From NCBI GenBank assembly GCA_026419785.1, contig JAODTK010005625.1, forward strand, positions 147,235 to 211,234: 64,000 nt of DNA, given 5' to 3'. The notes below the pieces were generated by a model, which saw only the letters and a list, made by a program, of their open reading frames with translations, did no database searches and was not told the DNA's origin. This document shows, piece by piece, positions 36,075-49,700 of the stretch (positions are counted from its first letter, which is position 1; each line of letters starts with the position of its first letter). The stretch is from Sclerodactyla briareus. Lineage: Eukaryota; Echinodermata; Holothuroidea; Dendrochirotida; Sclerodactylidae. The translations under genes and the position numbers were made by a program.

Positions 36075-39000
36075 GTAAGTTTCTGCTTTACCTACTGCGC
36101 TATCTCACACTTATAGTGGGGTATAGTGTTGGGGTAGGCCTACCGGAGGTGGGGTGGACAGGGGACCGTTGGTTTATAGTCCCTCTCCTATCAATCCTAC
36201 GACCAGTGGCAATTTAAAGGGGAACTCCAGGCTCAAAATACGGATGGAAGTGGTTTGAAAAGATGCAGAAAAGTATGGAAACATGTCTCTTGCCTGGGTT
36301 CCCCTTTAAGTTAGAGAAACCATTGGAACCATTGAGAAAAATGGAAGCCATCAGTGTCTTTGTTAACCGACCATGCCTTATGAATTTCCATCTGAATGTG
36401 ATTATTTCGTTGAGTGCTTATTACAACCAAATGAGTCGCATTTGCAGCTTCGGAACTAGACAGAATATTCCAAGACAATTTTTCTTTCTGTCAGCAGTTG
36501 GTCCAGGCTTGATTCACAGCAGTCTGGCTTGGAACAAATTGTCTCTGTCACCAAGTCCACCCCTTTGTTTCAGGACGTGTCAGTTTGTATATGTTACGTC
36601 AACAGATTGTAATCTACAGGCCTGTGCGTAATGTTGTCAATGATCACTTCAAGTTGGCATGGTGCATAAACAATCTGTCCATGTAGAGTTGGCAACACGG
36701 GCCGTCGTCAATAAAGTGATGATGCCAGAGATTGGTGTTCAGTTTAAGGAGCACGTTACGTTGTTAGGGAAAGACGCGGTTAGCGGTTACATCGCATAAA
36801 CAACCAACCCAGGTTTCGAGAAGTGGTCGCATAGATCACTGTCAGTAATGGCAATCGCAAAGAATCAATGAATGGGAGTTTGGTTTTATACTGCCACACC
36901 CGGTGAATTCCCCACCCGGTGAATTCATTAACCATTTGAACAATTTAGCATGCATGGTGTTTGACAATTAATTTGATGCTGGGAAAATGAATTGCTGTGA
37001 AAGATATTCGCTGCTGATTTTGGATACTGTATGAAGAAGCCTGCACTGTGTCTTTTGTTGGTGACAATTCCAATGTGGTTGTCCTCTACCTTTGTACATG
37101 CTAAGATCGCTGTATAACCTGTGTCGATGAGTCTTTCCCTCTAACTTCCATTCAAGCATTTTATGGCCTAGGCTTGATAGACGGTGGTTTATTAGTGTTG
37201 TAACCCTTCAGCTGGGTTAATTTGATCCACCCTTCTACCTGCTACCGAAAACAAGCTGTATGACCCAGCAATTAGACCTCTGGATGGATGGATGGATGGA
37301 TGGATGGGTGGGCAGGATGGTGAATGGGTAGGCAGGATGGATGGATAGGTGGGCTAGATGGATGGGTGGGCAGGATGGATGGATAGGTGGGCTAGATGGA
37401 TGGGTGGGCAGGATGAATGGATGGGTAGGCAGAGTGGATGGATGGGTAGGCTAAATTCCATGAATTAAAATGTAAAAAGCCATTATGAGGTCTTAATGTC
37501 CAAAATATTGAACATTGTTATGATAAGACTCATTCTATAAATAACCTATGACCCATTCGAAAACCGCCGGCTGAGTGATGCTACATTCATTTCCTAACAG
37601 CCAATACTTACACGTTTATGGCTGCGCTCGCCCCATGGGTATAGTGCTTTTCACATCCACTTACACTTCTGTCCCACAGGATGACAAGAGGACCTTCGCA
37701 GAGAATTGGAGGTGTCCTTGAAAACATGATCTGCGTCCCCGTCATCAACAATGCAACATCCGAGGTGATAGCGGTGGCATGTGCAATAAACAAACAGAGG
37801 GCTTCTAGGTGAATTATTAAAAGATAATTTCCTTCACCCGGAATTGGGGGATTTTTGGAGGGGGGAGAGGCCAGAGATTGAAAAAAAAAATTAACACAGA
37901 GGCGCGCTAAGCTGTTCCATGCAGCAGTGGAAACCACAGCTTTCTCAAAGCACACTTTATACATAAACATGCAAAGACCCAAGGAACCCAACCACAACTG
38001 AATAAACATCTGGTCAACTTTTTTCCACAAGTCTGATTTTTTTTTTACAGGAGTGGGAAGAAGAGTATTATCATTGGACCCTGTACCAAACAATGACACG
38101 GTATGTTCCCCAAATAGACTGTGAGAACAGGAGACAAGAACTGAAATGGAGCCACATACTTGATTTGTCAATGTGGAGACAAGCCCTTCTGACGTATTCA
38201 GCGAACCCTCACAGTTTAAAATTCATTAATCTACTGAATCAGTTTCTTTGGAATATTTACATTGAAGTTTGTTGTATCCCTTGCTGGAGTCGAGAAATCT
38301 TATGAGTTATGCTTCTGTTTGTGCAGCTTTGTATGTGTGTTCTGTTTTGCCGGCTTGTGAAAGAAACATTCCGTCTTTGGTTAAGATTGGGCTTTTTTAT
38401 ATTTTTTTTGTTTAAAACTTTTTTATTTAAAATTGAAGAAATTCAATATTTTTGGCCAATTTTCCAAGCCTTCCAAATGATAAACCACCCCCCCTGCCAT
38501 GAACTGGAGCTTATACTTAGTATGTTTGTTCCCATGATGACCCTTATATTATCAGAGATCAGGTCAAAGGTCATCTTAAAGTCAACAGAGGTCAAAGTAT
38601 AAATTCTTTTTAAAATGGTAAGCTAGGATTGCCTGATCTGGTAAAGCCAAAATGAAATGGTAGCTGACTTGGGGGGGAATATAAGATAAGAACCATATCA
38701 TTCATTCAATCAGGGTTATTACAGTATAGGAATAGGAATGCTGCAATGAAAAACGACCTTTTGGCCATGTTCAACCTTGAAAGGAAATTCTACCCAAATT
38801 GTTGTGTAGGCTCTCAAGGGAAGTAGGGAGAATTGTTTGGGATGGAGAAAAACAAAAAACAAAAAAACAGGACTGTCATTCTCCTTTAAGGAGAATAGGG
38901 CACTTGCACCTAAAGGTGGGCATTGACTTTTCCCAACAAGGGGTTATCAATAAAGCATTGCTGCGACCAGACAGTTTAGGGGATTGATAGCCGTGCCGGT

Positions 39001-42000
39001 AAATGGATTCATCTGCAGATGCCTCGTGCCTGACAGTCAGCATGGACTCGATTTGACACCCACCTGACACAGACGTAGCTGCAGTGCTGGAACGGCGTGT
39101 TTTGGTTCTTTAGTTCTTCCGAGGCAGTATTTCTAGTCCTGTTTGGTAAAAACAAGGACTCCAAAGCAAGTTATTCAAACTTGAAACCATTTGGTCCTGT
39201 CGCCTCCTGTCAAATTTTATATGAAAGCACAGGAAAAAAAATCTAAATTCTAAACTTTGCTGTCAAGTTGTATAAACTGTGTCTATCCAGTCAATTCAGA
39301 GGGTGATGCATGATCTAATTAGCGTGGTGGACATGGTCAGATTAAACACGCTGCTAATATCATGATTTATAGTAGTCAGGCTTGGGAGGTCATCTGTGTG
39401 TTAATTAGTTGGCCTCAATTGGGGATTCAACCCTATCTCTGCCCATTCAACTCTTCAAATGCCCACTATTTTTTTTTTGCATCGATATTAAGGAGAGGTA
39501 TGCATGCAGCCAAACACAGAAATATCAAATGCATATTTTTGATTGAAGGATGGTGGCAATAACCTCTCCTGAGAAGAAAAAGTTGATGTCATGTTGTGTA
39601 GATGTCTAGGGACAGGTTTTAGTGCGTTGTGAATGAATAAACCGAAGCATGAATGGCTATTCAGCACGGGCCCGTGATATGGACGTCAAGATTCTTTTGA
39701 GTTATACGCGCAGCATAAATGAAGCGTATCTCAATTATATACCCCGTTTTCTGCTTTTGTGCGCTGCTGCATTGTTATGAGTAGGGAACCGCCAGTATAA
39801 TTTATTACACCCACCTTACGTCATTTAGAGACATTTGAATAACAGCCGATAAGAGTAACATTGCGGGAGTTCCGGAGTACCCATACGTTAATCAAAGTTC
39901 CGCAGCAGATCCCTGCCCCGGAGACACAGAGAGTCAAACAAGCTCATCTGACAAGCAATGCTGACAGATGCTTACAGCTGCATTGACAGAGAATCTCTTA
40001 CGAAAATAAGGGGGCGCATGAAGATGTTGCCACAGGAATAAAGTATTAGTTCACTTTATTTATGAATTCTGGGCTCAAGATAACCAGGGACCAGAGGGTA
40101 AGATACTCCCAGAGATGCATTCATAACCCCTGTCCTCATGAATTGATGGTCGGAACAATTTCTGTGGATTAGCCCTGGTTCTTTCAGGCTGTTAGAAGCA
40201 GTGTTGCAGTACCTGCAACTTCGAGGACTGATACTTGTAGTTGTATGTATCATGGAAGCATGTCGGCAGTGGTCTATAGTGGTGAGGGCTAATTTTTCAT
40301 TTGATGCAGTGTAGAAGACACAAGTAAACAAAGCCCTGAGGTCGGCACTACAATCCCTATTCCCATGTGAAAATATGCAACCGAGGGGTAGTTTCCTGGT
40401 GAAATCTCCCTGGCGCTGGCTCCCTCATTTCGACCAAACCAACCCCTAATAATTACCAAACCAATTGAATTGACATTGGCAACTAACGTAGAATACGTGT
40501 ACCGTTGACTTATCCCTCCCTCTTAGCTATTGAGTAGTAGTCCCATGCTGCAACCCTTCATCACCACCTTTCATGAAATCATATGTGGAGTGAAATGATC
40601 AAATTCAACCCATTGAGCATGATCACTGAAGCTGTTTCAACCCCCAGGGCTGAATAGACCCAGAAAAGGGAAGTGGTCATGAGGAATGGGGCAGGTGTGG
40701 GCGGTGATCGATAGGCATTCTTATGTTTTGCCAAGGATAGACGTTATTTAAGTATATCAAAATTGATTACAGACAGCCGTTCTATTCCCATTTTACTGCC
40801 TGAAACCATTCTATGCTAAAAAGAACGCAACTCTGTGTAGTGATTCCTTGCCTTTTTTCCCCCCGACATGTTCCCCTAACAAGGACGTGGCAGTACCATG
40901 ATGATTCAGCTATTCAAACCCCGCAAGATGTTGTGTTGCCAACTCAAACCACCACTTGACACCAAACGAGTAACGACCCACTCCCCTGCCATATTTAATC
41001 TAACCCGGCAAGAGATGCTTGTTGCTTTGACCAAGGTCAAAAGTCATCTGAGGTCAATTGACGTAAAATACTGAAAAATAAACCTGTTAAGTAGTGTCGC
41101 TTGACAGAGAGAAGGTCAGTTCCGATTCATACATTGAGGTCGCAACGTTTTTCCAATCATGTGGGACGTACCACCCCAGCACCGTAACAATGAGTCAGCA
41201 GACTGCAGTCAAGGCCTAATGATGAGGATCACGGTAGCGAATTTATCAACTCTATAAGTCTGGTGTGGTCAAAGCCGATAGATTGAATGAAGTGGCAGTC
41301 CTTTGAATTGGATCGACCAAACATCCTCAACATCAACCATTGTAAAAAAAAAAAATCCTTTTCGGAAGTATATGTGTGGGGAAAGCGAAGTGCGTACAGG
41401 CCTATTTATTGTCAATTGCATCCCTCCCTCCATATACCCTGGACAAGTGATTCATTGTAGGTATTGTGTCCAATAGCATGGTGGTCTCAACATGTTGGTC
41501 ATTGTTCAATAGTCGGTAATCACTAATGTGACGAGGGGTAAGTCATTGCAGTTCAATGTTTTCAATTTCGTCGCAGAGTATTCTGTGGTCTTTTAAAGTG
41601 ACTGTGGGTGTAATCAATTTTCAATTATTTTTCGGCACAAAAGTGACTGAGGAGTGCTTCTTTTGTGACCCACCTAAGTGCAATGACTCACTGGTCTGTG
41701 GTACAGGGGTGGGTCATGCAATTGACAAGTGCATAACTGGTTTTAAAATTACTTGTATCATTAGCATTTTGCCAGTCCATCCATGTCCTATTTCCCATTT
41801 TTAGGGTCCAACTTTTCACGAGGCTTTCAAATCACATATTCCCCTCCTACATTGGTGGGGTATATGGCCCACCCCAGGCAGCACCTCCCATAACAAATAT
41901 ATCTGGCTGCATGAAATATACAATAATAATGAACAGACAAGAATCTTGCAATTTTCCTAGTGTTATATATATTATGTAGGCTCATTTAATGTTGATTCCA

Positions 42001-43680
42001 GTAAGACTTCTGGCCACTTGTTTTAAAATGTGATTCTCATCGCAACCACTTTTCCCAAATAGTCACATCGTGACTGTCAACCACCAGATCGATAGGCACT
42101 GGGGAAGAGAGATATTTTTATAGACTCAACCCCCTCCCTTTCGCCTGGTGTACAGGGTAATGCCCTACCTTTTTGCTCATATCGAAAAATGCCACAATGT
42201 TGTGCCCTTCCCACTTTCAGAAGCTCCTTGAACCCAAGCTTCCCCTACCAACTGCTACCCTCTCACCGCTTCTACACACCCACAGTTGATCCCTCATTAG
42301 AGCTTGTCTATGAATAAGGTTAAACAGGTAATCAACCCAATAGTCAGTCCTGCCTGTCAAGTGATTTACAACCTGGAAGTGGTGCTTAAAGCGAAGTGTT
42401 AACCTTAAATGTAAACATTCAGATAATCATTAGACTGGGTGCACACCAGAGAATAATAGAATTACACACTCTCAGTCCTCTGACATTGCCAGTAGCCAGG
42501 TACCAAAATTTCCACACTGAATGTCTCACAGGCAGTCAAAAGTTTGTGTGTTTAACAGCTCACTCTCACACACACCATAAGAGATTAAATCCTTTTGGGT
42601 ATGGGCCAGACTCAGTTGACCGCCAAACAAAGGGCTTATTATACATACACCATCCATGCAGGCAATTTTTGAAGAGGATTGTATAGTGTTCGACTTGAAA
42701 CTTGGCATTCCCCCCTCTAGTAAATATAATATAGGCCTATGGAACGATTGCCAGTTTGTCTCCCCCCCCCCCCCCTTTTTGCACCCCCCGCCCATGATAT
42801 CCATGGTTACTAATCCAATTTTTGTACCTTCCTTGAGAAATTTCCACTGGGATTAAATGTAGATGACACACTAATGAGAGGAGAAATACCAGAAGAGGCG
42901 TTGCTGCCTGCATTAGGAATTGTCAATAATCAGTTACGTCAGGCTCCAAATAGGGCTACATAATAAGGTTAATGGTCCAATGGAATCAACGTAGGGTCCC
43001 AATGTAGTTCGGCTAGACAAACCACTCTCCCTTACAGTATTTCCGAAAACGTTTCATTGCCAGGATGTCTCAGTCAAATGTAAAATCCTACCTTTCAGCG
43101 TTTTCCGCTGTCCACACAAACTTCAAAAGGTTCATAACTTTGGATACGGATATCGTAGCATTTAGTTTAATTGACTTTTTTTGTTTGTCTCAACAAGACA
43201 ATTCCATTCCTCACAAAAATGAGCCCTCAAGGTCACACCCCGTCAATAGGGCAGAATGAGGTCAAAAGGTCAATGAGGTCAAACTGGCCACCAGATGTCT
43301 CCCCCAGACAACAAACTTTCCATTAAGACATCACTCTAAAATGTTCGTTGCCAAGATACATAAGATTGCCATATGATACCCTAAATACGCTTGACCTCAC
43401 ACCAAAACAATAGGGGTTCATCCCCTCCATGGGTTCACATACTACCAAAATTATGAATTTCATACCTGCTGCGATCATTAGATATCGTGTGCTGAACACT
43501 TTTCAACGTTTGACCTCTCATGACCTTGAACGAACCATCGATTGGTACCCAAAAACAATAGGGGTCATCCCTTCAATGGTGACACCTACCTATCCTACCT
43601 ACCTTATATGAACATAATACTGCTGCGTTGTTAGATCCTCGCGTGGAAAACGAGTGTCACACACACACAAAACACTACCA

Positions 43681-43717
<37 letters not shown>

Positions 43718-46700
43718 ACAACCACACACGCACACGCGTGACTGCATGGATTCCTTTTGCTTAGCCAAGGAATCAAAAACTATTAATGAGTCATGTGAAG
43801 TAATGGTGGGGTTAGGGAGGAGGATGGGGGGGGGGTGAGCATTTGGAACACCCGCCGTGATAGAAGGAGCATGTGAGTCTTTAAATAATATGAGGATCAG
43901 GGGTAATCACTACATAGCAGTTCCACATAGTCTGGTATTGAGAGGTTGTTATAATATCGGAAGAGGCCAATCAAACCACAAATGAAGAATTCCTACTTCG
44001 AATATCAGGATTTGTTTGATGAATGTTGTCCGTAACAGTGTGTACAACAGGCGACATCAAGGGTTACTAATCTGATAAATTGAACAATGGAACATATTGA
44101 AAAATTATCTCTCTCAAAAAAATGTGAACATTGCTTGGGATTGTTGGGTGAAAGCCAGTAGAATATCAGATTATATCATTGTATGACTATGACTATGTTC
44201 GATGCACCCTCACCAATTGCTGATCGTCAATAGAAATAAGAAACATTGTCGAGATTGTTTGGATGAAGACAGCAGAGAAAATCGAGAATATATCAACGTA
44301 TGACCATGTTCTTCGTTCCCCCTAACCAATAAGCAGTTCAGGAAAGCAGCAGTTCGACATTGAATGTAATTGTGCAGAACAATCTTTCAAAACTCCCTTG
44401 CCGCAAAATTGCAGATCCTGCAACACAAAACATACAGATTTCCCCTCCCAGACTTCAATTTGTCAACAATCACATTGAAAATCATGGATGAATGATTGCA
44501 TTTTCAAATCGTGGTGACAGATTAAAAATGAGCTGTAACGACATTGCTATGGGTGGAATCTCCTCTATGCCCCCGAGCTGTTCAGTGGTGAGCAGGGCGC
44601 ACTTTACAGCTACGAAAACAGGCTTATTGCTGATTGGCGATTTGTTGGACATGAATAACATGATGGACGGAACATTTTTTCCTTGCAGTTTCAGTCCAGT
44701 GGACATCAGGGTAATCAGGCACTGCTTCAGGTACACTGTCCGGTCCTCACCAGTACGTTAGCCCTCCAGATCGATGAGAGAACTCAGCCAAGATACTCAG
44801 GTAAACTCTCTCTGCTTTCTCAGCTTCATTGCTTAAGTTTGGACTCTGCAGTATTGTGGATGATGTTTATTATGCATGAATGTGTGTAGGCAAGGTCCTG
44901 GAAGCATAATGCCTGTTGAAAATCAGAAATTAGAAACATTGGCCTCGAGCAATTCTCATAGTCTCTCAAGTATAGTATGTTATTGCTCCCTATGGGCGTA
45001 CTTTTCGAGGAGATGATCCAGGCCAGTTTTAAAAGATTCTAGATAGTTTGGAATGATTTTGGACAGTTCTGCATGGGCCGTTTGGGACCATTCTGGGAGA
45101 TGCAAAAATGAAGCAGGGGCGGATTGTGACAAGTTTGGTACCATTCTGAATGATGCAGGTCAAATTAACATATGCCAAACCGGTACTTTCATCTGAGGCG
45201 AATTCGGGCAATAAGACCCTACCTCAACCTGGGCATCGCGAATTAATTTAATCCCATGGCCTTCATTCTAGTCACTTGGCTATTGTAATTCTATTCTTCA
45301 TGCATTCGGGTACTAATCTTTCAAAGCTGCAACACCTCCACTACTATGCTGCTAGATCGTCACTGACATTCTTATCTCAACAATCCTGCTCGGATCGATC
45401 CTTGCTCTCGGCACTGGTTTTTACCTGGCAGGTACAGAATCTTGTTTGAAATATCTGTTTTGTACACAAATGTCTGTCTGGGAAAAGCTTCATCCTACCA
45501 AATTTGACTTCGACGTCCTAGGTGTAGGCCGGAGATGGCAAGAGTTCTTAGAATACTGTGGGCCCTTCGTTTGGAATTCTCTTCTTGCTAGAAAACTCAC
45601 GGAATTGAGACCTCTCCAGATTTAAATCAGTGGTAAGACTTGTTTATTCAATCTGGCTTTTAGTGAATATGGTAGGTGTTTGTTCGGGCCGCAGTTGAGA
45701 ACTTTTTATATTTCTGCGCTTTATAAGTGTTCCATAATAATAATAATTTCAGGACTTGCCATTGAATGGCCCCTGTGTTGTTCATACTGTCCTGCAGAAT
45801 GTTATGCCTCTTTGTCAATTGTATGATGATACCATGGACCCATGGTCAGTCAAGTGGGGGGGCATTGTCAAAGTCCATAGTGGCTCCCTGTGGGCCATTT
45901 CCTTAATGGTCAGTCACAGAGGGGACTTGGGGTCTGGTCTTATACTTGGTTATGTAGAAAATGTTAGAAAAAGACTGCTTACTAGTGAGTCATTTTAGAA
46001 GACTTGTAGGTTCATCTAAGTGGTTGAGAGGTGCATGATGTACAAAGAATTGTACACCCACTCATGAAAATGACTCACCCGTTCCATTGTATGGGGGGGG
46101 TGGAACATACAATTGACGAGTGCCACCGATATGCGGTTATATAATTGCATATACGAGAGCCTATAACATATTTTAAAACTAACTGAACAGCACTCCCCGT
46201 CATGAAATTTGCCTCTACATTTCCCTGATGTAAGGAGGGGAGCGAGGCCACTGTGAGTGATGTTTTGATAGACATTGTCAGATTGAGGCAGTTAGGTCTG
46301 CCACCTAGCGTGTCATCTCTGGCTAGACGACACCCCATCCCTCCCTCATCTAATCAGTTGTTCCACCCATCAAGGGAGGAGGAAAATAAACCTACCATTG
46401 TCACTCAGACCTATAAAGACTCAGAGATCAGAAAGATGACAGTAGGCCTAGAGCAATTCTCATAGTCTCTCAAGTAGAGTCTGGTATTGCTCCCTATGTG
46501 TGTACTTTTCAACGGATCCAGGCCAATTTTAAAAGATTTAGATAGTTGGAATGGATTTTGGGACAGTTTGCATGGGCAGTTTGGGGAATATTCTGGAGCA
46601 AAAGCAAAATGATAGTCCGGGGAATTGTGACAAGGTATGGGGGGGGGAGGTACTCATCCGGATTGCAGTGCACTATATGGGTACTACTTGATATACGAGA

Positions 46701-49700
46701 GCCCCTAACAATTTTAAATAACGGAACAGCTAACTCACCGTCATTAACTTTGCCTCTACATTTCTACCTGATGTAGTGGAGTGGCGAGGCCACGTGAGTG
46801 ATGTGTTGATTAGACATCATGTCAGAAGAGGCAGTTCAGGTCGGCCACCCTAGCGTGTCATCTCTGGAACTAGACGACAACCCATCCCTCCTTGCAATCT
46901 CCATCAGTTGGTTCACACAATCAAGGGAGGAGGAAAAAACAACAATCCCAATTGCACTCAGACCTCTACAGACTCAGGAATCAGAAATATGAACAGTAGG
47001 CCTAGAGCAATTCTCCTAGTTCTCAATATAGTCCGGTATGGCCCCTATTGTGTGTACTGTTCCAGAGATCCAGGCAAGTTTTAAAAGATTCAGATAGTTT
47101 GGAATGATTGGAAGTTCTGCATGGGCAGTTTGGGACTATTCTGGAGCAAGCAAAATGATATTCAGCGGGGATTGTGACAAGGTATGGGGGGAGGAAAGCA
47201 TACAATTGACAAATGCACTATATGGGTTAATACCTTGCATATACGAGAGCCCCTAACATATTTTAAAATAAACTGAACAAGGAAATAACTCCCCGTCATG
47301 AACTTGCCTCTAAATTTACCGGATTTGTAAGTGAGTGGCGAGGCCACGTGAGTGATAGTGTGGATAGACATCATAGTCAGAAGAGGCAGTTAAGGTCTGC
47401 CACCTAGAGTGGTCATATCTGGCTAGACGACACAATCCTTCCCCTCATCTCAATCAGTTGTTCTCACCCATCAAGGGAGAGGAAAAAACACTCGCACAAT
47501 TGTCACTGCAGGACCCCCTCTTACAGACTCTTGAGTACATTCAGGAAATGAGATGTGATTGTTTCGCCCAAGTGAAAAACGAGCGTTTTGATTTTTGCCG
47601 AGATTTTGAGGTTTGACGTAGCCCGCCCTGCAGTCTGCATGTTTTCCCTCCCGCGGTAGCCTCTATTGATTTGCTAGCGAGGGCCTCCCCTTATTAGAGA
47701 CTCGCTTCCCCGGCCCACCCATCAGGCCATAAAATTTCATTTTGATCGGTGGAGGGTTGGCTTGGAAACCGCTAATAATTAGACGACGTTGTCTTAGTAG
47801 CAAGACTTCCCATGTTATATTAGGCCTATGTATAGTTCATCCCAGCTTAATTGTCTTGGCTTTGTTTGCAATAATATATTTCCTAGCCAGTGCAGCGAAG
47901 GAATAGGGAGGAAGTACTCAAAACTAGGAAATAAATAGTAGCAGTCTTGGGAGGAACTCTGAATCGTGCCTGAGTTAGGATGATTAGGCAGCAGACTCGA
48001 TCATACTTCAGTGAAACATGCCCCCAGGCACTCCATCACCGGTCAACACCACACGCACACTCTATGGGTTTACCCCTAGATGGGAAACCTCCTATCCTTC
48101 CATGGGAAATGAAGGACATACTGCAGGATGAATTTAAAACAGGCTAATATATAGCTGAAAAAAACTGAATGCGTCAGTCCCAACTGAAGTTCAACAACTT
48201 TCCATTACAGAGTACAGTCCTCTAGGTTTGTGCATGTGTAGTGGCGAAGATGAAAGCATCCCATCATTCATGCAATAATAATGATGTCATACTTGCACAA
48301 CCCTGCAAACATTCTTTTGTTTTCTATGAATTTCAACGACCACGGTTGTTTCACTTCAAAAGCATTCAGTCTTGGGAGAGGATGCTGTAGTGGGTTGGTA
48401 GGTGTTGATGCGTACTTGATGAGAGAAAGACAACAGACCTTTGCGAAAGCTACAATAATGACATCTTCTTCCCCGGGTGGTCCATTGTGATGTCCATGCA
48501 ATTATTGCGCAATTGGCGTTCTCCCCAATTTGCTCTGCAAAATGGACCAAAACTTTGAAGGCCAATAACTCCACATAGGTACATCGCATTGAAATGAGGT
48601 TAGGACCTATAGATACAGTTTTCCATTTCTCTACAGCTATAACCTTGTTGTTCCGAGCCTGCAGTTGTCCTTTAATTGATTGAACATTGGTCACATTGAT
48701 GACTGAGTGAATTGTAATTATATCCCCACTTCGGGGATATTATGGTTTGGCTTCGCCGTCTCCGCCGCGTCCGCCGCGTCCGCCGCGTCCGCCGCGTCCG
48801 CCGCATCCGCCGCGTCCGCCGCATCCGCCGCGTCCGCCGCGTCCGCCGCGTCCGCCGCGTCCGCCGCGTCCGCCGCGTCCGCCGCGTCCGCCGCATCCGC
48901 CGCGTCCGCCGCATCCGCCGCGTCCGCCGCATCCGCCGCGTTTCTTGTTAGCGCAATAACTCTCCAACCTTTTGTCCGTTTGATCCGACAACTGGGCACA
49001 CATTCGCCTGAGTGAAATCTTGGATGAGTTCGAAAGTGGGCGTCGCCACATTAGCGGGGTCCGCTAATTTGCAAATTTTCACGATGGAAGATTTCCCGTG
49101 CTAGCGCAAATAAATTTTAAATGCTTATCCGATTGATCTGAAAACTTGGATACACTGGTCCCGCCCTAGTGAAATCTCGGATGAGTTCGGAAGTGGGCAT
49201 CCCTGCAACTGCTGGGGGCCGCTAATTTGCATAATTTTCGCTAAATTTTCAAGTTAGTCGGATTTGAACGAACTTGGGGGTAAGGAGTATAGTTGATCCC
49301 GAAAAATGTGGAGGTCATTTCAAGGTCATCAAAGGTCAAATTTGCAAAATTCATGCGATTTTCCAAACTTCGCAGATTTGAACAAAAATTGGTGGAACGA
49401 CTTTAGTTGATCCAAAAATGTGGAGGTCATTTCAAGGTCATCGGAGGTGAAACTTGCAAAATTTATGCGAATTTCCAAACTTTGTCAGATTTGAACGAAA
49501 CTGATGGGGGCTACATTGGTTTTAGAAGTTCATTCAAAGCCATCATGTGTCAAATTTGCATAATTCATGTGCTATTAACCCATGGATTACAACAAAACTT
49601 GGTGGATGAAGTTTGTCTTGGTTTCTGACCAAAATGGGAATCTTTATGGGGTGTTAGATACTTCTCCCAATGTTGCTCAAAAGTGGGGATATATACGTGG

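Noticed and set aside
37608..38171. 187-codon minus-strand frame, the longest in the window
   Set aside because: It is antisense to PDE2A exon B, whose splice sites and family match are on the plus strand.
45810..45850. CQLYDD word resembling the PDE2A CGELYDLD segment
   Set aside because: It is downstream of exon C, out of order, and without splice sites.
48672..49051. Open frames on both strands encoding Ala-Ala-Ser, Ala-Ala-Asp, Arg-rich or Pro-rich repeats
   Set aside because: A 9-bp repeat without stop words is open in every frame; there is no other coding signal.
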